Source: Bacteroidales bacterium (GTDB lineage Bacteria > Bacteroidota > Bacteroidia > Bacteroidales > VadinHA17). Taken from it: 64,000 nt of DNA. The notes under the pieces are model-generated. The model worked only from the letters and a program-made list of their open reading frames with translations. It had not been told where the DNA came from and searched no databases. Location: the NCBI GenBank assembly GCA_009877105.1, contig WXFD01000010.1, forward strand, positions 62,001 through 126,000, in the 5' to 3' direction. A program made the translations under genes and the position numbers. Positions 7,808 through 17,462 of this stretch are shown one piece after another (positions within the stretch are counted from its first letter, which is position 1; every line of letters begins with the position of its first letter).

Positions 7808-9589
7808 ATGATTAATCTGACAATAAACGACCAGAAGATCCGCGTACCTGCGGGTACAACCGTTCTGGAAGCCGCGAAAAAACTGAATATTAATATCCCG
7901 ACCCTGTGCAACCATTCCGACCTGTGTGTGGCCGGAAACTGCCGTGTCTGCCTTGTTGAACTGACGGGCGCACGGACACTTATTGCTGCATGCGCCATGC
8001 CTGTATCGGAGGGTATGGATATTCATACCAATACGCTGAAAGTAAGGAACGCAAGGAAGCATGTTGTGGAACTGCTGCTGTCGGAACACAGGTCCGACTG
8101 CACCAAATGCTACAAAAACCAGAAGTGTGAGCTGCAGGCACTGGCCAATGAGTTTGCTTTCGGTGACACAATTTTCCTTGACCTCGTGGAAGACCATCCC
8201 TACACGATAGACAGATCATCTCCGTCATTCATCAAGGATGACAGCAAGTGCATCAGGTGCCAGAGGTGTGTCAGGACATGTGCTGAGCTTCAGTATATTT
8301 CTGCCATTGCAGTGGCAAATAAGGGTGCTCATCAGAAAATCTCGTCATTCCATGACAGGCCGATGAGCCATGTCATTTGCACAAACTGCGGGCAGTGCGT
8401 AAATCGCTGCCCGACCGGGGCCCTGGTTGAAAAAACATATATTGACCATGTGTGGGATGCAATATATGATCCTGACAAGCATGTGGTGGTTCAGACAGCC
8501 CCTGCGGTAAGGGTTGCCCTCGGAGAAGATCTCGGTTATGATCCGGGCGAAAGGGTAACGGGTAAGATGGTGACAGCCCTTAAACAGCTGGGGTTTGATT
8601 CCGTGCTTGATACCGATTTCAGCGCCGACCTTACGATAATGGAAGAAGGAACGGAACTGCTGTTCCGCCTGAAAAAAGCACTTGTTGACGGGGATACAAG
8701 CATTAAATTTCCGATGTTTACGTCCTGCTCACCAGGATGGATAAAATTCATTGAACACAAGTATCCCGAGTTTCTTCCGAACCTGTCAACCTGCAAGTCG
8801 CCCCAGCAAATGTTCGGAGCCCTGGCCAAAACTTTCTATGCACAGAAGAAAAAGCTTGATCCCGCAAAAATGGTATCGGTTTCCATCATGCCGTGCACGG
8901 CTAAGAAGTTTGAGGCTGATCGTCCTGAAATGAGGGCCAGCGGCTTTAAAGACATCGATTACGTGTTAACCACGAGAGAACTGGCAATAATGATCAAACA
9001 GGCCGGAATTGATTTCAGGAATCTCGAACCCGGGCATTACGATTCAATTATGGGTGAATCGACCGGGGCCGGCGTTATTTTCGGCGCAACCGGCGGCGTA
9101 ATGGAGGCAGCCCTGAGAACAGCCTATGAGATTGTTACCGGCAGGGAAGTGCCTTTCCAAAATCTTAATATCGTCCCCGTTCGCGGAATGGAGGGTGTGA
9201 AAGAAGCTTCAATAAAGATCGAGGGATGTACCAGTGAATGGAAATTCCTGGAGGGTGTTGAACTGAAGGTGGCCATTGCCCATGGTTTGACAAATGCCAA
9301 TGAGATCATGCGGCTTGTACGCCAGGGAAAAGCACCCTACCATTTTGTGGAGATCATGGCCTGCCCGGGTGGATGCATCGGAGGCGGCGGACAGCCCATT
9401 CCGACAAGCATGGAGATAAGGAAAAACCGTATGAAAGCCATCTATTCGGAAGATGAACACATGGTTCTGAGAAAGTCACATGAAAATCCCGACGTGATCG
9501 CAATCTATAGCGAGTTCCTCGGCAAACCGAACAGCCATAAATCCCATGAGCTTCTTCATACACATTATGTGGAAAGGGAGAGTTATTAA
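7808..9589 (+). CDS. hydA: [FeFe] hydrogenase catalytic subunit HydA
   Basis: The enzyme catalyses reversible H2 formation at the H-cluster. The 593-residue chain has an N-terminal [2Fe-2S] domain (C34, C45, C48, C62), a His-ligated [4Fe-4S] motif (H94, C98, C101, C107), two further [4Fe-4S] motifs (C148-C158 and C191-C201 regions), then the H-cluster motifs TSCSPGW (C307), MPCTAKKFE (C363) and MACPGGCIGGGG (C519, C523), and a C-terminal small-subunit-like tail. The serine after C307, in place of the more common second cysteine, occurs in multimeric NAD-linked hydrogenases. No signal peptide is present, so it acts in the cytoplasm with the two preceding subunits. The HydE, HydF and HydG maturases are not in the window. 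Confidence 0.95.
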   Translation: MINLTINDQKIRVPAGTTVLEAAKKLNINIPTLCNHSDLCVAGNCRVCLVELTGARTLIAACAMPVSEGMDIHTNTLKVRNARKHVVELLLSEHRSDCTKCYKNQKCELQALANEFAFGDTIFLDLVEDHPYTIDRSSPSFIKDDSKCIRCQRCVRTCAELQYISAIAVANKGAHQKISSFHDRPMSHVICTNCGQCVNRCPTGALVEKTYIDHVWDAIYDPDKHVVVQTAPAVRVALGEDLGYDPGERVTGKMVTALKQLGFDSVLDTDFSADLTIMEEGTELLFRLKKALVDGDTSIKFPMFTSCSPGWIKFIEHKYPEFLPNLSTCKSPQQMFGALAKTFYAQKKKLDPAKMVSVSIMPCTAKKFEADRPEMRASGFKDIDYVLTTRELAIMIKQAGIDFRNLEPGHYDSIMGESTGAGVIFGATGGVMEAALRTAYEIVTGREVPFQNLNIVPVRGMEGVKEASIKIEGCTSEWKFLEGVELKVAIAHGLTNANEIMRLVRQGKAPYHFVEIMACPGGCIGGGGQPIPTSMEIRKNRMKAIYSEDEHMVLRKSHENPDVIAIYSEFLGKPNSHKSHELLHTHYVERESY

Positions 9590-9629
9590 GATTCTATGAG
9601 AGTATCGGCGATTGTGCCGAAAGGTTTAT

Positions 9630-9657
9630 GCCCTGCCGGATCATGATCCGGCAGGGC
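9630..9657. terminator. Perfect 28-bp palindrome downstream of hydA (possible terminator)
   Basis: A 14-base arm starting GCCCTGCCGG at 9630-9643 is followed without a spacer by its exact reverse complement at 9644-9657. It lies about 40 bases after the hydA stop, where a terminator would be expected, but no T-tract follows. A protein-binding site or processed 3' end is equally possible. The rest of 9590-9852 shows no gene. Confidence 0.5.
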
Positions 9658-9852
9658 AGGGGCTCACCCGGAAATAAATGAACCTGATCCGGCATGGTTA
9701 ACCAGCGGATGCTTCCGCCTGTGCATCGGATCCTTTACCGGACATCCGGGCAACAGCCAGACAGTACTTCCGGCCCGGCATACGTATTTTGCAGGGCTTC
9801 CCGGTGCCTTACGACTGCTAATGTTGAAATTGCCTGAATAACACCGAATCAG

Positions 9853-10809
9853 ATGGACCCATTACGAATATCCACAGCCCAGTTTGAGAACAGAAGCGGC
9901 GACAAGAAATACAATCTTTCCGTGATCGGAACACTGGCTGCAAAAGCAGCGGCAGCCGGATCCGATGTCATTGCATTTCATGAATGCTCCGTCACGGGAT
10001 ACACCTTCGCAAGGAATCTTGACCGGGCACAGATGCTTGATCTGGCCGAACCGGTTCCTTCGGGGGATAGTGTGTCGAAACTTGTCGATATTGCTGCAAG
10101 ATCAGGGATAACAGTGCTTGCCGGATTGTTTGAAAAAGATGACGCCGGCAGGATCTACAAGGCCTATGTGTGTGTTGACGGAAATGGCCTTATTGCCTGT
10201 CATAGGAAGATTCATCCTTTTATCAATCAATACATTACCCCGGGCGACAGGTATACTGTTTTCGACATCTCGGGATGGAAATGCGGGATACTGATCTGCT
10301 ACGACAATAATGTGGTGGAAAATGTAAGGGCCACGGCCCTGCTGGGTGCTGAGATTATTTTTATGCCGCATGTCACGATGTGCACTCCGTCGCCACGGCC
10401 GGGTTCGGGATTTGTTGATCCTGAGCTCTGGAAGAACAGGGCAGTGAATCCGGAAGCTCTCAGAGCCGAATTTGACGGCCCAAAAGGCAGGGAATGGCTT
10501 ATGAAATGGCTTCCCTCAAGGGCACACGACAACGGCATATATGTGGTGTTTTCGAACCCGATTGGAATGGATGATGATCAGCTGAAAAACGGTTGTTCAA
10601 TGATCCTCGATCCGTTCGGGAACATAATGGCGGAGTGCAGAACTCTCGGCGATGATTTTGTTACTGCAACCGTAACTGCCGATAAGCTTACCCAGGCCGG
10701 AGGTTACAGGTATACGAGGGCGCGCCGGCCGGAATTGTACCGCGATATACTGGGAAAGGACCATAAACCGGTTCAGAAAGTCGCCTGGTTGCCCCGGCAG
10801 GATTCCTGA
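9853..10809 (+). CDS. Carbon-nitrogen hydrolase (nitrilase superfamily)
   Basis: The 318-residue protein is a nitrilase-superfamily amidohydrolase. The Glu-Lys-Cys triad is visible as FHECSVTGY (Glu), CHRKIHPF (Lys) and ILICYDNN (Cys). There is no signal peptide, so it should be cytoplasmic. The family hydrolyses amides, carbamoyl compounds or nitriles; the substrate cannot be deduced here. An unusual stretch between the catalytic Cys and the C-terminal part (VTMCTPSPRPGSGF and onwards) may form a substrate loop. It has no obvious functional link to its neighbours and stands alone between hydA and dinB. Confidence 0.85.
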   Translation: MDPLRISTAQFENRSGDKKYNLSVIGTLAAKAAAAGSDVIAFHECSVTGYTFARNLDRAQMLDLAEPVPSGDSVSKLVDIAARSGITVLAGLFEKDDAGRIYKAYVCVDGNGLIACHRKIHPFINQYITPGDRYTVFDISGWKCGILICYDNNVVENVRATALLGAEIIFMPHVTMCTPSPRPGSGFVDPELWKNRAVNPEALRAEFDGPKGREWLMKWLPSRAHDNGIYVVFSNPIGMDDDQLKNGCSMILDPFGNIMAECRTLGDDFVTATVTADKLTQAGGYRYTRARRPELYRDILGKDHKPVQKVAWLPRQDS

Positions 10810-10884
10810 GCCTTAATATGAAAGGGTGACCTGATCGCGGCTTTTTCCGGGTTCTTCATTCGTTTTTTGTCAGGCCGGTCACAA

Positions 10885-11961
10885 ATGAGAAAGATCATCC
10901 ATATCGACATGGATGCTTTTTTTGCATCGATAGAACAGCTGGATAATCCGGGGCTGAGAGGGAAACCCGTTGCAGTAGGCGGAAGCGGAGAGCGCCATGT
11001 TGTTGCTGCCGCCAGCTATGAGGCAAGAAAGTTCGGCGTCCGTTCGGCAATGCCGTCACTTACCGCCCGGCGCCTGTGTCCCGACCTTATTTTTGTACCT
11101 CACAGGTTTGACAGGTACGAGGAGATATCCGCGATCATTTTCGGCATCTTCAGGGAATATACCGACAGGGTTGAACCCCTTTCGATTGATGAAGCCTTTC
11201 TCGACGTAACGCATGACAGGAAGGGTATCGGCTCTGCCACCCTGATTGCAAGGGCTGTTAAGCAGGAGATAGAAAAAAAGACAGGGCTTACTGCTTCCGC
11301 AGGCATATCATACAATAAATTCCTTGCCAAGATAGCATCCGACATCAGGAAACCCAACGGACTTTTCGTCATTTCACCCGATGACGCCATGAAATTCATT
11401 GACGAACTCCCCGTTGAGAAATTTTTCGGGATCGGCAGGGTAACAGCGGAGAAGATGCACAGGCTCGGTATTCATAAGGGATCGGAACTGAAACAAATGG
11501 ATCTCCTGTCCCTCATCAGGAATTTCGGTAAGGCAGGCAGGTTCTACCACGATATTGTCAGGGGAATCGATAACCGGCCCGTCGAGGCATTTACCGAACG
11601 CAAATCGATAGGGACGGAGGTTACCTATGAAAAGGACCTTACAAGCCAGTTCGGGATCATTGCGGAGCTGTACAGGGTGGAAAAGGAACTTATGGTACGC
11701 CTTGAAAATGCAGGAACAACCGGAAGGACGGTCACGGTTAAGGTGAAATTCTCGGATTTCAGGCAGATAACCAGGAGCAGGACCTTGCCCTGCTATATCC
11801 GTGATTTTGATACCCTTCACAGGGAAGTGACCGCGATAAGAAAATCCATGGATCTGGAAGGAAGCAGGATACGGCTTCTTGGGGTCACTGTTTCAAACCT
11901 TGAAAGCGATGACCATGCCGACCGCCAACTGCTGCTGTTCGATGAGAACGTTATCAGCTAA
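10885..11961 (+). CDS. dinB: DNA polymerase IV (Y-family translesion polymerase)
   Basis: The 358-residue product from ATG 10885 has DMDAFFASIEQ (palm, first catalytic Asp), YEARKFGVRSAMP (fingers), SIDEAFLDV (catalytic Asp-Glu), a helix-hairpin-helix segment around FFGIGRVTAEKM and a little-finger domain. It copies damaged DNA with low fidelity. The frame can be extended six codons to a TTG at 10867, but MRKIIHIDMDAFF is the family's usual N-terminus. There is no beta-clamp motif that I can place with confidence, and no SOS box was identified upstream. Confidence 0.95.
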   Translation: MRKIIHIDMDAFFASIEQLDNPGLRGKPVAVGGSGERHVVAAASYEARKFGVRSAMPSLTARRLCPDLIFVPHRFDRYEEISAIIFGIFREYTDRVEPLSIDEAFLDVTHDRKGIGSATLIARAVKQEIEKKTGLTASAGISYNKFLAKIASDIRKPNGLFVISPDDAMKFIDELPVEKFFGIGRVTAEKMHRLGIHKGSELKQMDLLSLIRNFGKAGRFYHDIVRGIDNRPVEAFTERKSIGTEVTYEKDLTSQFGIIAELYRVEKELMVRLENAGTTGRTVTVKVKFSDFRQITRSRTLPCYIRDFDTLHREVTAIRKSMDLEGSRIRLLGVTVSNLESDDHADRQLLLFDENVIS

Positions 11962-12000
11962 ACCGGCCGGATCAGCTTTTGCCGCAGTCTGGATGCGCAT

Positions 12001-12141
12001 TCATCTTCGTTTCCGGGTTTCGCAGGGGCAGGGGACAGCACGAACCTTCCGGTGCTTATTCTGTGTGGCGCAACTGCCCGCGATCAGCAGGATGATCATC
12101 ATGACAAGAGCCACCCGGCGCCATGTAATCCGTAATCTCAT
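12001..12141 (-). CDS. Small lipoprotein of 46 residues with a PCPC motif
   Basis: This minus-strand frame starts at 12141 and encodes a basic N-terminus, a hydrophobic stretch and the lipobox LIAGSC, then a mature part of about 24 residues (CATQNKHRKVRAVPCPCE...). The signal peptide followed by a basic stretch and a PCPCE motif is characteristic of a real, very short exported lipoprotein, and I recall similar small proteins in Bacteroidota. It lies 80 bases downstream of cysK on the same strand, so it may be the last gene of the cys operon. The function is unknown. Two closely spaced cysteines could bind metal or form a disulfide. Confidence 0.6.
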   Translation of the reverse strand: MRLRITWRRVALVMMIILLIAGSCATQNKHRKVRAVPCPCETRKRR

Positions 12142-12220
12142 TTCAGAAATCTGTCATTTGTTCAGTTATCTGTATTTACCGAAGGTATCATACAGTTAAC
12201 GGGAAAAAATGAAATTAATT

Positions 12221-13132
12221 TCAAAACAATTCATCTACGGATAAATATCTTTCTCCTGTATCGTAGCAAAAGGCCATTATACGGGAACCGGGCTTCAGGT
12301 CATCAATTACCTGGCTGACGGCTGCAAGGACAGCACCTGTCGAGATGCCGACAAACAAGCCTTCATCCCTGGCAGCTCTCCGTGCATACCTGTACGATTC
12401 TTCCTTTCCCACCTTGATTATTTCATCGATAAGCGAAGTATCGAGAATGGCAGGAATGAATCCCGCCCCGATTCCCTGGATAGGGTGGGGCCCAGGTGTG
12501 CCGCCGCTGAGTATAGGCGACAATTCGGGTTCGACCGCATAAACTTTCAGGCGGGGAAATTCCTTCTTCAGCAGACTGGCACATCCCGTAAGGTGGCCAC
12601 CTGTTCCTACTCCTGCAAACATGTAATCGATGCCTTCGGGAAAATCGCGGAGAATCTCCATGGCTGTCGTGTTCCGGTGGGCCTTAACATTGGCCTGGTT
12701 ATCAAACTGCATTGGTATCCATGAACCCGGAATTTCATCTCTGAGTTGCCTCGATCGCTCGATGGCACCCTTCATCCCTTTTTCCCTCGGGGTGAGTAAG
12801 AATTGCGCACCATAGGCGCTCATAATCTTTCTTCTTTCAGGCGACATGGATTCGGGCATGACAAGGATAATCCTGTAGCCTTTCACGGCTGCCACCATGG
12901 CCAGACCGATCCCGGTATTGCCTGAAGTGGGTTCTATAATTACACCTCCCGGCTCGAGCAATCCATTCTTTTCGGCATCCTCTATCATTTCCAGCGCAAT
13001 GCGGTCCTTGATGCTTCCTCCCGGATTTGATCTTTCGAGTTTGAGCCAAACTTCGGATCCTTCACCAAAAAGGCGGTTTATTCTGATGTGCGGAGTATTC
13101 CCGATCAGTTCAAGAATTGAATTTGCTTTCAT
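12221..13132 (-). CDS. cysK: Cysteine synthase (O-acetylserine sulfhydrylase)
   Basis: The enzyme forms L-cysteine from O-acetylserine and sulfide using PLP. The 303-residue chain begins [18 protein letters not shown], carries the PLP lysine K42 in [12 protein letters not shown], the phosphate/carboxylate loop TSGNTG (69-74) and the GTGGHLTG cofactor-phosphate loop. The length fits CysK/CysM. The gene lies 24 bases after cysE, which makes its substrate, and ends the main sulfur operon. CysK and CysM cannot be fully separated from sequence alone. Confidence 0.93.
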   Translation of the reverse strand: MKANSILELIGNTPHIRINRLFGEGSEVWLKLERSNPGGSIKDRIALEMIEDAEKNGLLEPGGVIIEPTSGNTGIGLAMVAAVKGYRIILVMPESMSPERRKIMSAYGAQFLLTPREKGMKGAIERSRQLRDEIPGSWIPMQFDNQANVKAHRNTTAMEILRDFPEGIDYMFAGVGTGGHLTGCASLLKKEFPRLKVYAVEPELSPILSGGTPGPHPIQGIGAGFIPAILDTSLIDEIIKVGKEESYRYARRAARDEGLFVGISTGAVLAAVSQVIDDLKPGSRIMAFCYDTGERYLSVDELF

Positions 13133-13155
13133 TGAATTCAGCAGATAATGACGGA

Positions 13156-13920
13156 TTATATGATGAAATTGTAGCCTTCAGGGGAGTCATTCTTCCCTTT
13201 TACAATTATTTCACTCTTGTGATATACAACGCAAAACGGGGCAACGCTTTCGGTGAGCCACACATTACCTCCGATAATACTGTGATGGCCTACAACGGTA
13301 TTGCCTCCCAGGATAGTACAGCCGGCATACAATATCACATTGTCCTCAATTGTCGGATGCCTTTTCCTGGAAGCCTTGCTCTTGTCGACGCTCAGTGCGC
13401 CAAGGGTTACACCCTGGTAAACTTTTACATGGTTTCCTATTCTCGTTGTTTCGCCGATAACTATCCCTGTTCCGTGATCAATCGAAAAGGGCGTTCCTAT
13501 CACGGCACCCGGATGAATATCAATGCCTGTTATTTTATGGGCATATTCAGTGATCATCCTGGGAAGCAGCGGAACAGACATCCTCTCAAGCTCGTGGGCG
13601 ATCCTGTAACAATATATTGCAAAAAAGCCCGGATATATGGCAATGACCTCCTCAAGACTCCTGGCTGCGGGATCTGACTCAAACATGAAGGATGCATCCT
13701 TAAGCAGGATAGTCTTTATTTCAGGCATTCGGCCCATCAGCCGGTCAGTCAGATCCACGGGATCATCGGTCAGTCCACTGAAGATAAGTACAAGCAGATC
13801 CCTGACTGTCTTGTGGCCCGTATCAGTGAATGGTGCCGTAATGTCGCCCGTGAATGGAAATAAAGTCTTGAACAGCTTTTTTACGGCTATTTCAACACTT
13901 TTCTTGTTTGGTATAGTCAC
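13156..13920 (-). CDS. cysE: Serine O-acetyltransferase
   Basis: The enzyme acetylates serine to O-acetylserine, the carbon acceptor for sulfide. The 254-residue protein has an N-terminal helical part and a C-terminal left-handed beta-helix with [28 protein letters not shown] and [11 protein letters not shown], where the Asp-His pair of the active site lies. The C-terminal tail ends ..SPEGYNFII: this terminal isoleucine is the usual anchor by which CysE docks into the CysK active site. It lies between the cystathionine-type enzyme gene and cysK in the operon. Confidence 0.93.
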   Translation of the reverse strand: MTIPNKKSVEIAVKKLFKTLFPFTGDITAPFTDTGHKTVRDLLVLIFSGLTDDPVDLTDRLMGRMPEIKTILLKDASFMFESDPAARSLEEVIAIYPGFFAIYCYRIAHELERMSVPLLPRMITEYAHKITGIDIHPGAVIGTPFSIDHGTGIVIGETTRIGNHVKVYQGVTLGALSVDKSKASRKRHPTIEDNVILYAGCTILGGNTVVGHHSIIGGNVWLTESVAPFCVVYHKSEIIVKGKNDSPEGYNFII

Positions 13921-13929
13921 CGCGGATTA

Positions 13930-15066
13930 TTATTTAAATGCATTCTCAAGATCAACAAGAAGATCATCAATATGTTCAATTCCTACCGACAGACGGATCA
14001 GGTTATCAGTAACCCCTATCTTCTTTCTGAGACCGGCCGGAAACGCCCCGTGAGTCATTATTGCCGGGTAATTTGCCAGCGATTCCACACCGCCCAGACT
14101 GTCGGCAAGCTGGAATATTTTCAGTTTTCTGAAGAACGCATTTGCTTCGTTAAGTCCCCCTTCCATCCTGAACGATACGACCCCGCCAAATCCTGTCATT
14201 TGTTTTTTCGCAATGGCATGTCCGGGATGTTCTTCAAGGCCCGGATAAAACACTTCCGTTACCTTCGGGATATTTTTCAGATGCCGGGCCACGGCAAATG
14301 CATTAAGTTCATGCTGTTTCAACCTGATTGCCAGGGTTTTCAAACCCCGCAAGGTAAGCCATGAATCGAAAGGGGAGGGAACGGCTCCCACGGACTTCTG
14401 TACAAGCCTGATCCTTTCATATACCGCCTGATCGTTCAGTATCACTGCCCCGCCTATAACATCAGAGTGACCGTTGATATATTTGGTGGTACTGTGGACA
14501 ACAATATCCGCACCATGCAGGAGGGGTTTCTGGAAATAGGGGGAAGCAAAAGTGTTGTCAACCACCGTTAAGGCCCCGTGATCTCTTGCTGTATCTGCTA
14601 TCTTCCCGATATCAAATATTTTGAGCAGGGGGTTTGTGGGCGATTCAAGCCAAACCATCCTGGTTGAAGGCTTGAAAGAGTTCAGTAATGAACCGTAGTC
14701 GGCGTAGTCGGCGAAGGTGAAAGTGATGCCCGCCGGTTCAAGTATTTCCTTTATCAGCCGATATGTTCCACCGTACATGTCTTCAGGGACAATTGCATGA
14801 TCGCCCGGCCGCAAGAGAGAAAACACCGCATGTTCAGCTGCCATTCCCGATGAGAATGACAGGGCATGCCTGCCTTCTTCCAGGGAGGCAAGGCATTTGT
14901 CAAGAACCGCTCGGGTGGGATTTCCCACGCGTGAATACTCATAGCCCCCGGGTTTGTCTGCTTCTTCCCTGGAAAAGGTAGAGGTCTGGTAAATCGGAAG
15001 GATGGTTGCGCCTGTTGAAGGATCGGCTTCCTGTCCGACCCAGATGGCCTTGGTTTCAAACTTCAT
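13930..15066 (-). CDS. Cystathionine gamma-synthase/lyase family PLP enzyme
   Basis: This 378-residue Cys/Met metabolism PLP enzyme has the YEYSRVGNPTR motif that contacts the neighbouring subunit's cofactor, SSGMAAEHA, DNTFASPYFQ and the PLP lysine in VVHSTTKYINGHSDVIGG. Members act as cystathionine gamma-synthase (MetB), gamma-lyase or O-acetylhomoserine sulfhydrylase, and specificity cannot be settled from motifs. Placement between cysN and cysE suggests sulfide or cysteine transfer into methionine, or the reverse. The spacing to cysE is 9 bases. Confidence 0.88.
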   Translation of the reverse strand: MKFETKAIWVGQEADPSTGATILPIYQTSTFSREEADKPGGYEYSRVGNPTRAVLDKCLASLEEGRHALSFSSGMAAEHAVFSLLRPGDHAIVPEDMYGGTYRLIKEILEPAGITFTFADYADYGSLLNSFKPSTRMVWLESPTNPLLKIFDIGKIADTARDHGALTVVDNTFASPYFQKPLLHGADIVVHSTTKYINGHSDVIGGAVILNDQAVYERIRLVQKSVGAVPSPFDSWLTLRGLKTLAIRLKQHELNAFAVARHLKNIPKVTEVFYPGLEEHPGHAIAKKQMTGFGGVVSFRMEGGLNEANAFFRKLKIFQLADSLGGVESLANYPAIMTHGAFPAGLRKKIGVTDNLIRLSVGIEHIDDLLVDLENAFK

Positions 15067-15096
15067 GGATCAATGCTGAAAACGATTTGTGCAAAA

Positions 15097-16377
15097 TTAA
15101 TCATATTCGCCACAAATCATTCCTGCACCGACAGTTTCGTTGGTTCCTTCTTCAATAAAGATCATGCTGCCGGTTATGTTGTTATTTTTATAACAGTCAT
15201 AATAAAGGGGCCTTGGAGTCCTGATGCTGATATTGGCAATATCATTCATGTTAACGTCGTTACCGGCGGTTTCCCTTTCAAGATTGCTTATGTTCATCCG
15301 GTAATTAATGGAACTGACTACACAGGTGGTTTCATTCGTATTGTTCCTTATCAGGTATTTCCGGCCCTGTTGCAGCGGTTTTTCGTTGAACCAGCAGACC
15401 ATCAGGTTAATATCCACGCCTGACTCTGGCATTTCACCCTTTTTCACTATCATGTCGCCCCTGCTTATGTCAATCTGGTCGGTGAGATTCAGGGTGACAG
15501 AATCTCCCGCCTCAGCTTTTGAAATGGTTTTACCCATCACCGTGATCGAGGATATTTCCGATTCCATTCCCGAAGGAAGAACGGTAATCCTGTCACCCGC
15601 AGAGAATGTTCCGCTGGCCACCCTGCCGGCATATCCCCTGTAATCGTGGTATTCTGATGAAAGGGGCCGGATCACGGTCTGAACCGGGAATCTTGCGGGT
15701 CCCGAATTCCTTTTCTTACCGATCTCTATTGTTTCAATCAGGTTGAGAAAGGTTTTTCCTCCGTACCATTTCATATTTTCCGACGGACTTACAACATTGT
15801 CACCGTACTTTGCGCTAATAGGTATGAAATGCAGGTCGCCGGTGCCAAGCCTTGATCCCAGTTTCTTCAGATCGTCGCAAAGCCTCAGGTACACATCCTC
15901 CGAATATCCGACAAGATCCATCTTGTTGATGCAGAATACAATATGTCGAATGTCAAGCAGGCTGGCGATATAGGTGTGTCTCATTGTCTGTTCAACCACT
16001 CCTTTTCTCGAGTCAATGAGGATCACCGCAAGGTCGGCCGTGCTTGCACCTGTTACCATATTCCTTGTGTACTGGATATGGCCGGGTGTATCGGCAATGA
16101 TGAATTTCCTTGCGGGAGTTGCAAAGTACCTGTATGCAACGTCAATTGTGATGCCCTGTTCCCTTTCAGCCCGGAGTCCGTCGGTGAGCAGCGACAGGTC
16201 CGTTTCCTCCTTGCCCAGTCGTTTGCTCGACTGAACAATGTGCTCCATCTGATCCTCGAAAATGGATTTGCTGTCGTACAAAAGACGTCCGATAAGTGTG
16301 CTTTTCCCGTCGTCGACACTCCCGGCAGTGGTAAATCTGAGAAGCCCGATGGGCCGGTTTTCACCATTGAGTTTCAT
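15097..16377 (-). CDS. cysN: Sulfate adenylyltransferase GTPase subunit CysN
   Basis: CysN is the EF-Tu-like GTPase that drives adenylation of sulfate by CysD. The 426-residue protein has GSVDDGKST (G1), DTPGH (G3) and NKMD (G4), followed by beta-barrel domains. It is the stand-alone form; no APS kinase (CysC) domain is fused, which agrees with direct APS reduction by the CysH in this operon. It follows cysD after a gap of about 100 bases. Confidence 0.95.
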   Translation of the reverse strand: MKLNGENRPIGLLRFTTAGSVDDGKSTLIGRLLYDSKSIFEDQMEHIVQSSKRLGKEETDLSLLTDGLRAEREQGITIDVAYRYFATPARKFIIADTPGHIQYTRNMVTGASTADLAVILIDSRKGVVEQTMRHTYIASLLDIRHIVFCINKMDLVGYSEDVYLRLCDDLKKLGSRLGTGDLHFIPISAKYGDNVVSPSENMKWYGGKTFLNLIETIEIGKKRNSGPARFPVQTVIRPLSSEYHDYRGYAGRVASGTFSAGDRITVLPSGMESEISSITVMGKTISKAEAGDSVTLNLTDQIDISRGDMIVKKGEMPESGVDINLMVCWFNEKPLQQGRKYLIRNNTNETTCVVSSINYRMNISNLERETAGNDVNMNDIANISIRTPRPLYYDCYKNNNITGSMIFIEEGTNETVGAGMICGEYD

Positions 16378-16476
16378 TTGTATCCGGATGAGATTTGAAT
16401 AAATTACCCTGTGTTCCCGGTCATCAGCATGATCCGGGCAAAAGTGGCCAGTATATCCTGTGGGATCGATTTGCAG

Positions 16477-17433
16477 TTAAAAGTAACCTTCCTTTTTCCT
16501 GTCTTCCATGGCTGCTTCAGATCGCATATCATCATATCTTCCGCCTCTTTCTGTTACCCTTGTGGCGGCAATCTCGGAAATAATCTCTTCAAGCGATCCG
16601 GCTTTCGACATGGTGACCCCGGTACAGGTTATGTCGCCAATGGTCCGGCATCTGATGTCGGCTTCAAAAACCTTCTCAGATGGTTTCAATTGCATGAACG
16701 GTGCCCAGGCGAGATAAACCCCGTTCCTGAGAAAGATCTTTCGCCGGTGCGTGTAGTACAGCATGGGCAGCCGGATACCCTCCTTCAGGATGTATTGCCA
16801 CACATCGAGTTCGGTCCAGTTACTGATGGGAAAAACCCTGAAATGTTCCCCGAAATTCTTGTGCCCGTTGAATATGTTCCACAGTTCGGGCCTCTGGTTT
16901 TTTGGATCCCATTGTCCGAATTCATTCCTGTGGGAGAAAAACCGCTCCTTGGCGCGTGCCTTTTCTTCATCCCGCCGCCCGCCGCCCACTGCAACATCAA
17001 TCCTTAGCTCCTCGATGGCATCAAGCAGGGTGACAGACTGGGCCTTATTACGGCTCGCATTGATACCTCTTTCCTCGGTAACCCTTCCCTGGTCAATGGT
17101 ATCCTGGACTAGCCTGACAATCAGCTCAACACCAAGCTCATTGGCCAGATCATCCCTGAACTTAAGGGTTTCCTCGAAATTATGACCAGTGTCAATATGC
17201 AACAGGCTGAATGGCATCTTTGCCGGCCAGAATGCTTTTCTTGCAAGGTGCACCAGAACAATCGAGTCCTTCCCTCCGGAAAAAAGTATTACTTTCTTTT
17301 CAAACTGTGATGCAACCTCCCGCATTACAAATATTGCCTCATCCTCAAGTTCCTTGAGATGATTGTCATTTATTGCCAGTGTCTGTTCCTTCATTGCATT
17401 ATCATTCCGTTTGCTGCAAACTGAATTATCCAT
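16477..17433 (-). CDS. cysD: Sulfate adenylyltransferase catalytic subunit CysD
   Basis: CysD adenylates sulfate to APS with ATP. The PP-loop SGGKDSIVLVHLA, the GGGRRDEEKARAKER segment and the WDPKNQRPELW segment are typical. The frame is open to 17484, but I place the start at ATG 17433 (318 residues) because AGGAAA precedes it at good spacing; another ATG at 17394 would give 305 residues, closer to the usual length. With either upstream start it begins within 30 bases of, or overlaps, the end of cysH. Confidence 0.93.
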   Translation of the reverse strand: MDNSVCSKRNDNAMKEQTLAINDNHLKELEDEAIFVMREVASQFEKKVILFSGGKDSIVLVHLARKAFWPAKMPFSLLHIDTGHNFEETLKFRDDLANELGVELIVRLVQDTIDQGRVTEERGINASRNKAQSVTLLDAIEELRIDVAVGGGRRDEEKARAKERFFSHRNEFGQWDPKNQRPELWNIFNGHKNFGEHFRVFPISNWTELDVWQYILKEGIRLPMLYYTHRRKIFLRNGVYLAWAPFMQLKPSEKVFEADIRCRTIGDITCTGVTMSKAGSLEEIISEIAATRVTERGGRYDDMRSEAAMEDRKKEGYF

Positions 17434-17462
17434 GTTTTCCTGAATTTCCTGATCCCGATATT

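Noticed and set aside
11879-12199. 106-residue plus-strand frame overlapping the dinB end
   Set aside because: It overlaps dinB out of frame and runs over the small minus-strand lipoprotein, with no recognisable domain.
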